From Phocaeicola_A sp964481755 (GTDB lineage: Bacteria > Bacteroidota > Bacteroidia > Bacteroidales > Bacteroidaceae), in the NCBI GenBank assembly GCA_964481755.1, contig CAYZVH010000103.1, forward strand, positions 1 to 11,100: a stretch of DNA of 11,100 nt, in the 5' to 3' direction. A program made the translations under genes and the position numbers. Of this stretch, positions 1-6,423 are shown piece by piece (the stretch's first letter is position 1; each line of letters begins with the position of its first letter). The notes under the pieces were generated by a model, which saw only the letters and a list, made by a program, of their open reading frames with translations, did no database searches and was not told the DNA's origin.

Positions 1-1048
1 TGGGAGCGTCAGGTCGCAACTCGCCGAGCCGGCGGAACTGGTTGTCGATGTTGGCGCCCGTGCCGAAGTTCATGGTCCAGGTGAGGTCATCCAGTCCGTT
101 CAGCTCGAAGTTGCTGGCCCAGTCGCACTGGAACAGTTTCACTTGGTCGAATCCCGCCCGGCGCACAATGTCGCGAATGGCTGAGACGTATGCCTTGTCT
201 GTGCCGTAGGAACCGTATTCGTTCTCCACCTGCACCATGATGATAGGTCCGCCGTTCTGTATGGTGAGCGGGGCGAGCTGCTTGCCCACCTCTTGTTCGA
301 ACTTCTCTACCCGCTCCAGGAAGTAGGGGTCCGACTCGCGCAGCCGGATGTCTTTCTTCTTCAGCAGCCACCAGGGCAGTCCGCCCATTTCCCATTCGGC
401 GCATACGTAGGGGCCCGGTCGCACGATGACGTACATGCCGTTCCGTTGTGCCACGCGGCAGAACTCCGCCACGTCGTTGTTGCCTGTGAAGTCGAACTGG
501 CCCTCCTGTTGCTCGTGGATGTTCCAGAATACATAGATGCAGACCGTGTTCATGCCCAGAGCCTTACACATCTTGATGCGGTGTTCCCAGTAGGCGCGCG
601 GGATGCGTGGGTAGTGCAGCTCGGCGGCCTTCACCACGAACGGCTCGCCATTGAGCAGGAATGTCCCCTTGCCGGTGGTGAATGTTCCGGGTTTGGCGGC
701 GGCGGTCGCCTTGGAGGAGGCGATGGTTGTCGTTGTCGTCAATGGGGTCCCATTGGAGCCTCTGCCGTTCACGGCAGCCTCAGTGACTTTAGGGAAGTCC
801 GATTCTCCATTGGTGGCTCTGGCGCTCATAGTGGCGCTGTTGTTGGTCAGTTCGTTGTGGACGGCAGTTGAAGTTGCGCTCCAATCGGCAGCGTTTGCCG
901 GTGTGGCCGACAGCAGTGCGGTACTCAATAGCAGAGTTGGCAGGATGGCCGAAGGCTTCGTCGTCCATCCGCTTGATGATGGATGATAGGGCAGTCCGCT
1001 CTCCGGGATTCGGCGGTGTCCCCATGGTTCAGTAGTTCTTCTTTTCAT
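1..1048 (-). CDS. GH35 beta-galactosidase, exported, C-terminus outside window
   Basis: This is the N-terminal 349 residues of a glycoside hydrolase family 35 enzyme, which removes terminal beta-galactose from glycans; the frame runs off the left edge. The catalytic (beta/alpha)8 barrel starts near residue 121 (GTFTTGKGTFLLNGEPFVVK). Strong family blocks follow: AAELHYPRIP (141-150), YVFWNIHEQQEGQFDF (172-187), VRPGPYVCAEWEMGGLPWW (209-227) and the GH35 signature GGPIIMVQVENEYGSY (266-281). In that signature the second Glu of ENE (E277) is the expected acid/base. The nucleophile Glu lies beyond the window. The start at 1048 is the only ATG before a hydrophobic export segment (about 34-54, ending ATPANA). 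The segment is preceded by an unusually long 32-residue polar stretch and followed by about 65 residues rich in Ser, Thr, Ala and Asn. No Shine-Dalgarno sequence is visible, which is normal in Bacteroidetes. The likely site is periplasm or cell surface. The family call is very secure; the natural substrate is unknown. Confidence 0.93.
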   Translation of the reverse strand, partial: MKRRTTEPWGHRRIPESGLPYHPSSSGWTTKPSAILPTLLLSTALLSATPANAADWSATSTAVHNELTNNSATMSARATNGESDFPKVTEAAVNGRGSNGTPLTTTTTIASSKATAAAKPGTFTTGKGTFLLNGEPFVVKAAELHYPRIPRAYWEHRIKMCKALGMNTVCIYVFWNIHEQQEGQFDFTGNNDVAEFCRVAQRNGMYVIVRPGPYVCAEWEMGGLPWWLLKKKDIRLRESDPYFLERVEKFEQEVGKQLAPLTIQNGGPIIMVQVENEYGSYGTDKAYVSAIRDIVRRAGFDQVKLFQCDWASNFELNGLDDLTWTMNFGTGANIDNQFRRLGELRPDAP

Positions 1049-1504
1049 ACGGTATAAGTCTAAAAGTTAGTTTTTGCAGGCTTCTCGCCCTTTGGGGTGT
1101 AAATTAAAGCATTTTCCAGCAGACCGCCAATGCTACAGCCTAAGTTTTTGTACCCTATGATGTAAAACCTCAAATAATCTCTTTATCTTTGACCCCAAAA
1201 CCTATAATGCCGATAATGACGGAAACTATAACATCTTTACTGATTATATACTTATGTATGAATATCAAACGGATTATAGATAAATGCTGTTTCGCAAGAC
1301 TATTTATCTTCGGCAAGAGAAGCTAATCCTCTTTCCAGCAACGCCTTAACAGCCTTTCTGATATTAAGTGATGTGCTCTAACAAAGTTGAGTTGATGCCC
1401 AACTTAGCAAAATATTGCAAGTTTGGCACGAACTCAACTCCGATTAGGTTAAATTATAGATTGAGGAGAGTCGTGCATTTCAATGATTTTCCTACTTCGT
1501 TTCC
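1049..1504. other. Non-coding intergenic region between the divergent GH35 and fic genes
   Basis: This AT-rich stretch has no convincing gene. It contains a plus-strand TATCTTTG (1184-1191) that matches the Bacteroides -7 box but has no -33 partner at the right distance. It also has a minus-strand near-match TAGGTTTTG (about 1196-1204) that could serve the GH35 gene, and a perfect 8-base inverted repeat AGATAAAT/ATTTATCT (1278-1285 and 1302-1309). The 53-base palindrome at 1386-1438 is listed separately. On the minus strand, 1300-1377 reads as a short protein-like tail ending in a stop codon, which may be a gene remnant or chance. Confidence 0.6.
1386..1438. repeat. 53-base imperfect palindrome
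   Basis: The left arm (1386-1410, starting GTTGAGTTGATGCCCAACTT) and the right arm (1415-1438, ending GGCACGAACTCAAC) are complementary at 21 of 24 positions. There is one bulged A and a loop of only about 4 bases (AATA). This is far longer than expected by chance. No T-run follows on the plus strand and only a weak one follows on the minus strand, so a terminator is not the best reading. It could be a dispersed palindromic element (REP or MITE-like), a regulator binding site, or part of the fic upstream region. I cannot tell which from a single copy. Confidence 0.75.
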
Positions 1505-1535
1505 TTGCCGTTGCGGCATAATCTGCTTATTTTTG
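1505..1535 (+). promoter_or_regulatory. Promoter of the fic gene (TTG / TAnnTTTG)
   Basis: TATTTTTG at 1528-1535 matches the Bacteroides -7 consensus TAnnTTTG and is followed by C. A TTG at 1505-1507 lies 20 bases upstream, which is the usual -33 spacing. The predicted start of transcription is near 1542, giving a leader of about 45 bases before the fic start codon. Confidence 0.65.
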
Positions 1536-1580
1536 CCGCATAATCTGCGGCGTTTCTCGATGGATAATGCCGCATAATGG
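1513..1580 (+). promoter_or_regulatory. Three operator-like repeats overlapping the fic promoter
   Basis: The core GCATAAT occurs at 1516-1522, 1538-1544 and 1572-1578. The longer matches are GCGGCATAATCTGC (1513-1526), GCCGCATAATCTGCGGC (1535-1551, with perfect 6-base arms GCCGCA/TGCGGC) and GCCGCATAATGG (1569-1580). Copy spacings are 22 and 34 bases, close to two and three helical turns. Copy 1 lies between the -33 and -7 boxes, copy 2 covers the predicted transcription start, and copy 3 ends just before the chosen start codon. Inference: these are binding sites for a repressor, most simply the winged helix of the Fic protein itself. Confidence 0.6.
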
Positions 1581-1588
1581 GTGGAAGA

Positions 1589-2872
1589 ATGTATATACAT
1601 GAACATGAGGATTGGACGAATTTCCGTTGGGACGAAGCGCAAATAGCCCTCCGGCTGGACGAAGTGACACGCAAGCAAGGCATGCTTTACGGTAAGCTCA
1701 GCGGGCTGGGATTCGATATCCAGCTCCATGCTGTGGCTGAGAACCTGACAAGCAACCTAGTTCATTCGTCGGAGATAGAAGGCATACGACTCAATGCGGA
1801 CGAGGTGCGGTCGTCCATCGCGCGCCGGCTTGGCATCGAGGAGCTGAAGAGCGTGCCTACGTCGCACTACGTCGACGGAGTGGTGGCCGTGATGCTCGAT
1901 GCGACGGAACACTACGACAAACCGTTGACGAAGGAGAAACTCTGCGCCTGGCAAGCGGCTTTCTTCCCCACGGGGTTCAGCGATGGCAGTGAGATAGAAG
2001 TGGGGATGTATCGCACTCACGACGAACACATCGTATCCGGCTACCTCGGACGTGAACGTGTACATTACGTGGCCCCTTCGCCCGACCGCATAGAAGCGGA
2101 GATGCACCGCTACATCGATTGGTTCAACAGCGATCAGCCCGTCTCTCCAGTCATCCGTTCGGCAGTGGCTCACCTCTGGTTCGTCAGCATTCACCCCTTC
2201 GAGGACGGCAATGGTCGACTGGCCCGCATCCTGGGCGATATGTTTCTCTCGCGCGGCGACAAGAGTAGACTGCGATTCTATAACATCTCCTCGGAAATAA
2301 ACCGCGACAAGAAGAACTACTACCGCATTCTCGAGCGGATGCAGCGTGGCGACGGCGACATCACGGAATGGCTCGTCTGGTACATCGACACGCTGCTGTC
2401 GGCACTGGAGGAGGCGGAGAGCCTTGTCAGCGGGGTGCTCAACAAATCCCTCTTCTGGCTTCGCGCCTCCTCCATCCCCATGAGCCAGCGGCAGACCGAC
2501 ACGCTGAACCGATTCCTCGACGGCTACGAGGCGAAACTGACGACGAAGACTTGGGCGGAACTCAATAAATGCTCGAGAGACACAGCCGGTCGCGACATTC
2601 AGGACTTGGTGCGGAAAGGCGTTTTGCGTGAGGAGATTCCCGATGCCAAGCGTCCTAGCTACGCCATAGTCTACACCGATGCCGTCTGCGTGGCCGACTT
2701 TGCGGACCTGAAGGTGGAGGAGTGCGAAGATGAGTATTTCCTCTGCGCTACCTACAGAGGTGTGACTCCCGTTCGCGAGCGTCTGCTCCGTCTGGATGCC
2801 GAGCGTTTCGTCCGTGGAGACTTGCCCACCGCGAATCTTTTGGAGAAGTATTGCGGCTACATTGTAAAATAA
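1589..2872 (+). CDS. Fic-domain protein with DUF4172 N-terminus and C-terminal winged helix
   Basis: This 427-residue cytoplasmic protein has the Fic fold, which typically transfers AMP from ATP to a hydroxyl side chain on a target protein. Residues 1-85 (MYIHEHEDWTNFRWDEAQ...) resemble the DUF4172 region that precedes Fic in this subfamily. That region contains the inhibitory motif (S/T)xxxE(G/N) as SSEIEG (60-65), with Glu64 placed to block ATP. The catalytic loop HPFEDGNGRLAR (202-213) is complete, so activity is expected once inhibition is lifted. Residues about 298-362 look like a winged helix (TWAELNKCSRDTAGRDIQDL, then VRKGVL). A further tail of about 60 residues, ending in CGYIVK, follows and I do not recognise it. 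The start at 1589 fits the family N-terminus; an in-frame ATG at 1577 would add MGGR. The gene has its own promoter, overlapped by repeats. No partner antitoxin gene is adjacent. The target is unknown. Confidence 0.93.
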   Translation: MYIHEHEDWTNFRWDEAQIALRLDEVTRKQGMLYGKLSGLGFDIQLHAVAENLTSNLVHSSEIEGIRLNADEVRSSIARRLGIEELKSVPTSHYVDGVVAVMLDATEHYDKPLTKEKLCAWQAAFFPTGFSDGSEIEVGMYRTHDEHIVSGYLGRERVHYVAPSPDRIEAEMHRYIDWFNSDQPVSPVIRSAVAHLWFVSIHPFEDGNGRLARILGDMFLSRGDKSRLRFYNISSEINRDKKNYYRILERMQRGDGDITEWLVWYIDTLLSALEEAESLVSGVLNKSLFWLRASSIPMSQRQTDTLNRFLDGYEAKLTTKTWAELNKCSRDTAGRDIQDLVRKGVLREEIPDAKRPSYAIVYTDAVCVADFADLKVEECEDEYFLCATYRGVTPVRERLLRLDAERFVRGDLPTANLLEKYCGYIVK

Positions 2873-2906
2873 GTCCATACATACTTCCGCTTTCAAAACT
2901 TTATTT

Positions 2907-2914
2907 TAACTTTG
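2907..2914 (+). promoter_or_regulatory. Probable recQ promoter (-7 box TAACTTTG)
   Basis: TAACTTTG followed by C matches the Bacteroides -7 consensus, 38 bases before the recQ ATG and just after the fic stop. Transcription would start near 2921. No clear TTG is found at the -33 position, so the promoter may be modest. recQ may also receive read-through from fic, since no terminator lies between them. Confidence 0.55.
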
Positions 2915-2952
2915 CCTCGTTATCTATAATCGTCGTTTTAGAGCCACATCGC

Positions 2953-5172
2953 ATGAACACGCCCCTACAAGTCCTGAAGACCTACTACGGATACGACTCT
3001 TTCCGCCCTATGCAGGAGGAGATTATCAACCACACGCTACAGCGGAAGGACAGCCTCGTGCTGATGCCTACCGGTGGCGGCAAGTCCATCTGTTACCAGA
3101 TACCGGCGCTGATGATGGAAGGCACGGCCATCGTGGTGTCGCCCCTCATCTCGCTGATGAAGGACCAGGTGGAGGCTTTGCGGGCCAACGGCATTGCGGC
3201 GGAGGCGCTCAACAGCGGCAACACCGACGAGGCGAACTGGGACATCCAACAACGGTGTCGGCGTGGAGAGGTGAAGCTGCTCTACATCTCGCCCGAGCGC
3301 ATACTGCTGGAGATTCCCTGGCTGTTGCAGGACCTCAGCATCTCACTCTTCGCTATCGACGAGGCGCACTGCATCTCGCACTGGGGGCACGACTTCCGAC
3401 CCGAATACGCTCAGTTGGGCAAGTTGCGCCAACAGTTTCCCGGCACACCCATCATGGCACTGACAGCCACAGCGGATAAACTCACCAAACAAGACATACT
3501 GGAACAGCTTGGTCTCACAGACGCGCAGGTGTTCGTCAGTTCGTTCGACCGCCCCAACCTGAGCCTGGACGTGAAGCGTGGCTACTCCGCCAACGAACGG
3601 CTGCGGGCCATCCTCAACGTGATTGGCCGTCACCCTGGCGAGAGTGGAATAGTCTATTGCCTGTCGCGCAACGCGACGGACGACCTGGCCCTCAAACTGA
3701 AGGCGAAAGGGGTGAAGGCGGACGCTTACCACGCCGGCCTGTCGATTGAGGAGCGCAACCGTGTGCAGGAGGATTTCATCAACGACCGGCTGGACGTGGT
3801 GGTGGCTACCGTGGCCTTTGGCATGGGCATCGACAAGAGCAACGTGCGCTATGTCATCCACAACAACCTGCCCAAGAGCATCGAGAGCTTCTACCAGGAG
3901 ATTGGTCGTGGCGGACGCGACGGACTGCCTACGGAGACGCTCCTGTTCTACAACCTGCAGGACCTGATTACCCTCCGGAAGTTTGCCGACGACAGCGGTC
4001 AGCAGGAAATCAACAGCGAGAAGCTGAACCGCATGCAGGAGTATGCCGAGGCCCAGGTGTGCCGCCGGCGCATCCTGCTCAATTACTTCGGCGAGACCTC
4101 GGAATGCAGTTGCGGCAACTGCGACGTCTGCATCAATCCGCCCCAGCATTTCGACGGGACGACTCTGGTGCAGAAGGCCCTCTCGGCCATCATGCGCACC
4201 AACCAACAGATAGGCTTCACCACGACGGTGGACATTCTGCGGGGCAGCTATTCGCCCGACGTCACCGCCAAGGGGTACCAACAGCTGAAGACCTTCGGAG
4301 TGGGTAGGGACATACCCTTCCGCGACTGGCGCGACTATCTGCTGCAGATGCTTCAGATGGGTTTCATCGAGATAGCCTACAACGAGGACAGCCACCTGAA
4401 GGTGACCGACCTGGGCCGTGAGGTGCTCTTCGGCAAGAAGCCCGCCCAACTGGCCGTCATCGTGCGTGAGGACCTGCATGTGAAGTCGAAGAAGAAACGT
4501 GCCGCCAAAGCGGAAGGCACAAAGGCTAAGGCTGGCTCCGGTGTAGACCATGCTGGCATCAGGAACCTCTTCGGACTCGGTTCGGCCAATGGGGAGAAAC
4601 CGACTGGTGGCACGGGCTCCCGCAAGTCACCGGCCAACAAAGGTTACAGCTTGTACGACAACAGTCAGGAAGACGAGGAGTTGTTCGAGCACCTGCGCAA
4701 GTTGCGCCAGAACATTGCTGCCGCCAACAAATGGCCTCCCTACATCGTCCTCTCCGACAAAACGCTCCACGCCCTGGCCACCGAGCGCCCCACGTCCATC
4801 ATTCAGTTCAGCACCATCTTCGGCATTGGCGAGCATAAATGCAAATCCTTCGGCCGACAGTTCGTCGACGCCATTCGGGAGTACCTTGGGATGGACCGTA
4901 TGGTGAAGGAGGATGTCCCTACCGAACCTTTCTCGGATGAGGCGGGTGGTAAAAAAACTCTCTCTGCCGAACATCCATCCGCAGAATCTACATCGTACAT
5001 GGAACGACAAAAGCAACTGCACGAGAATGCCTACTCCTCATGGACACCGGAGAGCGACGAACAGTTGATGAAACTCCATGCTCGAGGACTTAGTGAGGAC
5101 GAGCTGTCGGTAATCTTCGGCAGAAACAAAGGCTCCATACAATCTCGGTTGAGGAAACTGGGTCTTAAGTAA
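2953..5172 (+). CDS. recQ: ATP-dependent DNA helicase RecQ
   Basis: RecQ unwinds DNA 3' to 5' in recombination and replication-fork repair. The protein has 739 residues. All superfamily 2 motifs are present: motif 0 (YYGYDSFRPMQ, 11-21), Walker A PTGGGKS (39-45), VSPLISLMKDQ (62-72), DEAH (136-139) with the RecQ aromatic loop ISHWGHDFRPEY (141-152), TATAD (171-175), VATVAFGMGIDKSNVR (284-299) and QEIGRGGRDG (315-324). The zinc cysteines are probably C370, C387, C390 and C393. A winged helix (RQC, about 400-495) follows, then a basic Lys/Ala-rich linker (about 511-530) and an HRDC domain (about 573-645). The last 45 residues (SSWTPESDEQLMKLHARG to RLRKLGLK) form an extra helix-turn-helix, Myb/SANT-like domain absent from E. 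coli RecQ. The start is the first ATG in frame, downstream of a promoter. The stop overlaps the convergent WYL gene by 8 bases. Confidence 0.97.
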   Translation: MNTPLQVLKTYYGYDSFRPMQEEIINHTLQRKDSLVLMPTGGGKSICYQIPALMMEGTAIVVSPLISLMKDQVEALRANGIAAEALNSGNTDEANWDIQQRCRRGEVKLLYISPERILLEIPWLLQDLSISLFAIDEAHCISHWGHDFRPEYAQLGKLRQQFPGTPIMALTATADKLTKQDILEQLGLTDAQVFVSSFDRPNLSLDVKRGYSANERLRAILNVIGRHPGESGIVYCLSRNATDDLALKLKAKGVKADAYHAGLSIEERNRVQEDFINDRLDVVVATVAFGMGIDKSNVRYVIHNNLPKSIESFYQEIGRGGRDGLPTETLLFYNLQDLITLRKFADDSGQQEINSEKLNRMQEYAEAQVCRRRILLNYFGETSECSCGNCDVCINPPQHFDGTTLVQKALSAIMRTNQQIGFTTTVDILRGSYSPDVTAKGYQQLKTFGVGRDIPFRDWRDYLLQMLQMGFIEIAYNEDSHLKVTDLGREVLFGKKPAQLAVIVREDLHVKSKKKRAAKAEGTKAKAGSGVDHAGIRNLFGLGSANGEKPTGGTGSRKSPANKGYSLYDNSQEDEELFEHLRKLRQNIAAANKWPPYIVLSDKTLHALATERPTSIIQFSTIFGIGEHKCKSFGRQFVDAIREYLGMDRMVKEDVPTEPFSDEAGGKKTLSAEHPSAESTSYMERQKQLHENAYSSWTPESDEQLMKLHARGLSEDELSVIFGRNKGSIQSRLRKLGLK

Positions 5173-6199
5173 TATCCTCTCCTTCCTCCTCATAGTTCTT
5201 GGTGGCCGCACGCAGCTGCTTTTGCATGAAGCATTTGACGCTCTGCGGCGAGAGTATCTTCACGCCAGGTCCGTAGCTCATGAAGACGGAGTAGAGCTCG
5301 AAGTTGACGACCACTTCTATCTGGAAGACGCAACTATGGTCGGCCGGATTCTGACTCACCAGTTGCTGCGACTTGTGCAGGGGCTTGGTCAGGATGTAGT
5401 TGCTCTGTTCGCTGGTGGCCCAAAACGTTATCTTCCGGGGCTTGTCGCGTAGATTCTTGCTCACACCTATCACATCGTCGAAGAAATGCTCGGGGTCGAA
5501 GTCGGGATTCTCCCGAAACGGCACGTCCACGGGATCCACGCTGACGAAGCGGTCCAGCGCCAGGTTATAGAGCGTCAGGTCCTCTGCCTTGGAGCCGAAC
5601 AGGAACCAGCGGTTGCGAAACTCCTTCAGCAGGTAGGGGCAGAGGATGAACTCCGTCGCATGCCTCGTCTTGAAGGACTGATACACGATGTGCAACGTCT
5701 GCTTGTGGGCAATGTAGTTGTAGAGTGGGTTGAGCAGGCGAAGCCCCTTCAGCTGTGGCACATTGTCGAAGTGGATGATGGGCTTCCGGTTGCTGCGGGT
5801 GATGGCGAGCTTGTCCTGCAGACGGCTCACCACGTCGGAGATTTCGGTGAACTGGTCGAAGTCCTCCAGCTCGCGCAGCATGTCCACGGCCTCCTGCATC
5901 ACGTCCAGGTCGTTCTGCGACAGAGGCATCTCCGTAATGGAGTAGTCCTTGTCGGCATACCTATAATACTTGTGGTCGTAGACCTCGATGGGAGCGTTGT
6001 AGCCCAACTTGTCGGAGCGCATCATCTGCAAGTCGCCCTGCACCGTCCGCACGGAGACTCCCTTGCGGATGCCTTCGGTCTCGTAGAGGGCATCCGAGCA
6101 AGCGTCCACCAAATCATCCAGCGTCCACCGGCGGTAGTGGTTGCGCAGACAGTTGTCTATCGTCTTGTAGCGAATCAGCGCGTTCTTGTTTGCAGGCAT
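5165..6199 (-). CDS. WYL-domain transcriptional regulator
   Basis: This 344-residue cytoplasmic regulator is built like the helix-turn-helix/WYL/WCX proteins, which bind DNA through the N-terminus and sense a ligand (nucleic acid or nucleotide in the cases studied) through the WYL domain. Residues 8-60 form the winged helix, with the recognition segment GVSVRTVQGDLQMMR (47-61). The WYL domain spans about 150-225: LHIVYQSFKTR (169-179), CPYLLKEFRNRWFLFG (187-202, where WFL replaces the WYL triad) and LYNLALDRFVSV (210-221). The WCX-like C-terminal part (about 230-335) includes FFDDVIGVS and ends in a Glu-rich tail. The ATG at 6199 is preferred because the longer in-frame reading to 6397 crosses a good promoter and lacks family character. 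The gene is divergent from rtcB, with 224 bases between them, so it may control rtcB, itself, or both. Confidence 0.9.
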   Translation of the reverse strand: MPANKNALIRYKTIDNCLRNHYRRWTLDDLVDACSDALYETEGIRKGVSVRTVQGDLQMMRSDKLGYNAPIEVYDHKYYRYADKDYSITEMPLSQNDLDVMQEAVDMLRELEDFDQFTEISDVVSRLQDKLAITRSNRKPIIHFDNVPQLKGLRLLNPLYNYIAHKQTLHIVYQSFKTRHATEFILCPYLLKEFRNRWFLFGSKAEDLTLYNLALDRFVSVDPVDVPFRENPDFDPEHFFDDVIGVSKNLRDKPRKITFWATSEQSNYILTKPLHKSQQLVSQNPADHSCVFQIEVVVNFELYSVFMSYGPGVKILSPQSVKCFMQKQLRAATKNYEEEGEDIT

Positions 6200-6226
6200 A
6201 CTTTCTATTCGATTGAGTTCACGACA

Positions 6227-6234
6227 CAAATATA
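6227..6234 (-). promoter_or_regulatory. Promoter of the WYL regulator gene (-7 box TATATTTG)
   Basis: On the minus strand TATATTTG is an exact TAnnTTTG match, 28 bases before the ATG at 6199. The leader would be only about 20 bases. No clear -33 TTG is seen. Its position decides against the upstream in-frame start for this gene. Confidence 0.6.
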
Positions 6235-6282
6235 GCGAAATAATGGTGTCGCCGGTGTGCTGCGGACGTAAAAACAGACTTT

Positions 6283-6305
6283 TTTCATGAAATGCGCGAA
6301 ATTTC
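6283..6305. promoter_or_regulatory. Tandem palindromes, candidate operator between WYL gene and rtcB
   Basis: Two perfect palindromes lie close together in the divergent intergenic region: TTTCATGAAA (6283-6292) and GAAATTTC (6298-6305). They also create a direct repeat of GAAAT at 6289-6293 and 6298-6302, spaced 9 bases apart. The position, about 50-80 bases upstream of the WYL promoter and 36-58 bases upstream of a possible rtcB -7 box, suits a regulator site. Short palindromes of this kind can also occur by chance. Confidence 0.35.
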
Positions 6306-6340
6306 TCCGGGATACGCAGAAACACTGCGCAGCGATGCCG

Positions 6341-6348
6341 AACCTTTG
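6341..6348 (+). promoter_or_regulatory. Possible rtcB -7 box (AACCTTTG)
   Basis: AACCTTTG followed by C differs from TAnnTTTG only at the first base, and no TTG is found at the -33 position. It is the best plus-strand candidate between the WYL gene and rtcB and would give a leader of about 70 bases. A promoter this poor at -33 would be consistent with one that needs an activator, but that is inference. Confidence 0.3.
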
Positions 6349-6423
6349 CACTCGCAATCCGGGCACTCCTGGGTCTGCACTGAGCTATGGTCACCACATT
6401 ATTAACTTAAACAAAGAGACGAA

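Noticed and set aside
1386..1438. Reading the 53-base palindrome as a Rho-independent terminator
   Set aside because: No T-tract follows on the plus strand, only a weak CTTTGTT on the minus strand, and no gene ends next to it.
1368..1577. A 69-codon plus-strand reading frame upstream of fic
   Set aside because: It runs through the 53-base palindrome and the fic promoter repeats, has a cysteine- and arginine-rich composition unlike a protein, and has no ribosome binding site.
1513..1580. Reading the GCATAAT repeats as a CRISPR array
   Set aside because: Only three short copies with unequal spacers of unrelated length and no cas genes; their placement on a promoter fits operator sites better.
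2851..2952. An upstream non-ATG start for RecQ
   Set aside because: It would overlap the fic end and include the promoter; the known RecQ N-terminus matches the ATG at 2953.
3343..4551. A 402-codon minus-strand open frame opposite recQ
   Set aside because: Antisense shadow of the helicase; composition is typical of such shadows and no motif is visible. The similar long frames opposite fic (1757-2896) and opposite the WYL gene (5486-6235) were rejected for the same reason.
6200..6397. A 66-residue N-terminal extension of the WYL regulator
   Set aside because: It would cross the TATATTTG promoter at 6227-6234, is not like the family, and the helix-turn-helix begins right after the ATG at 6199.
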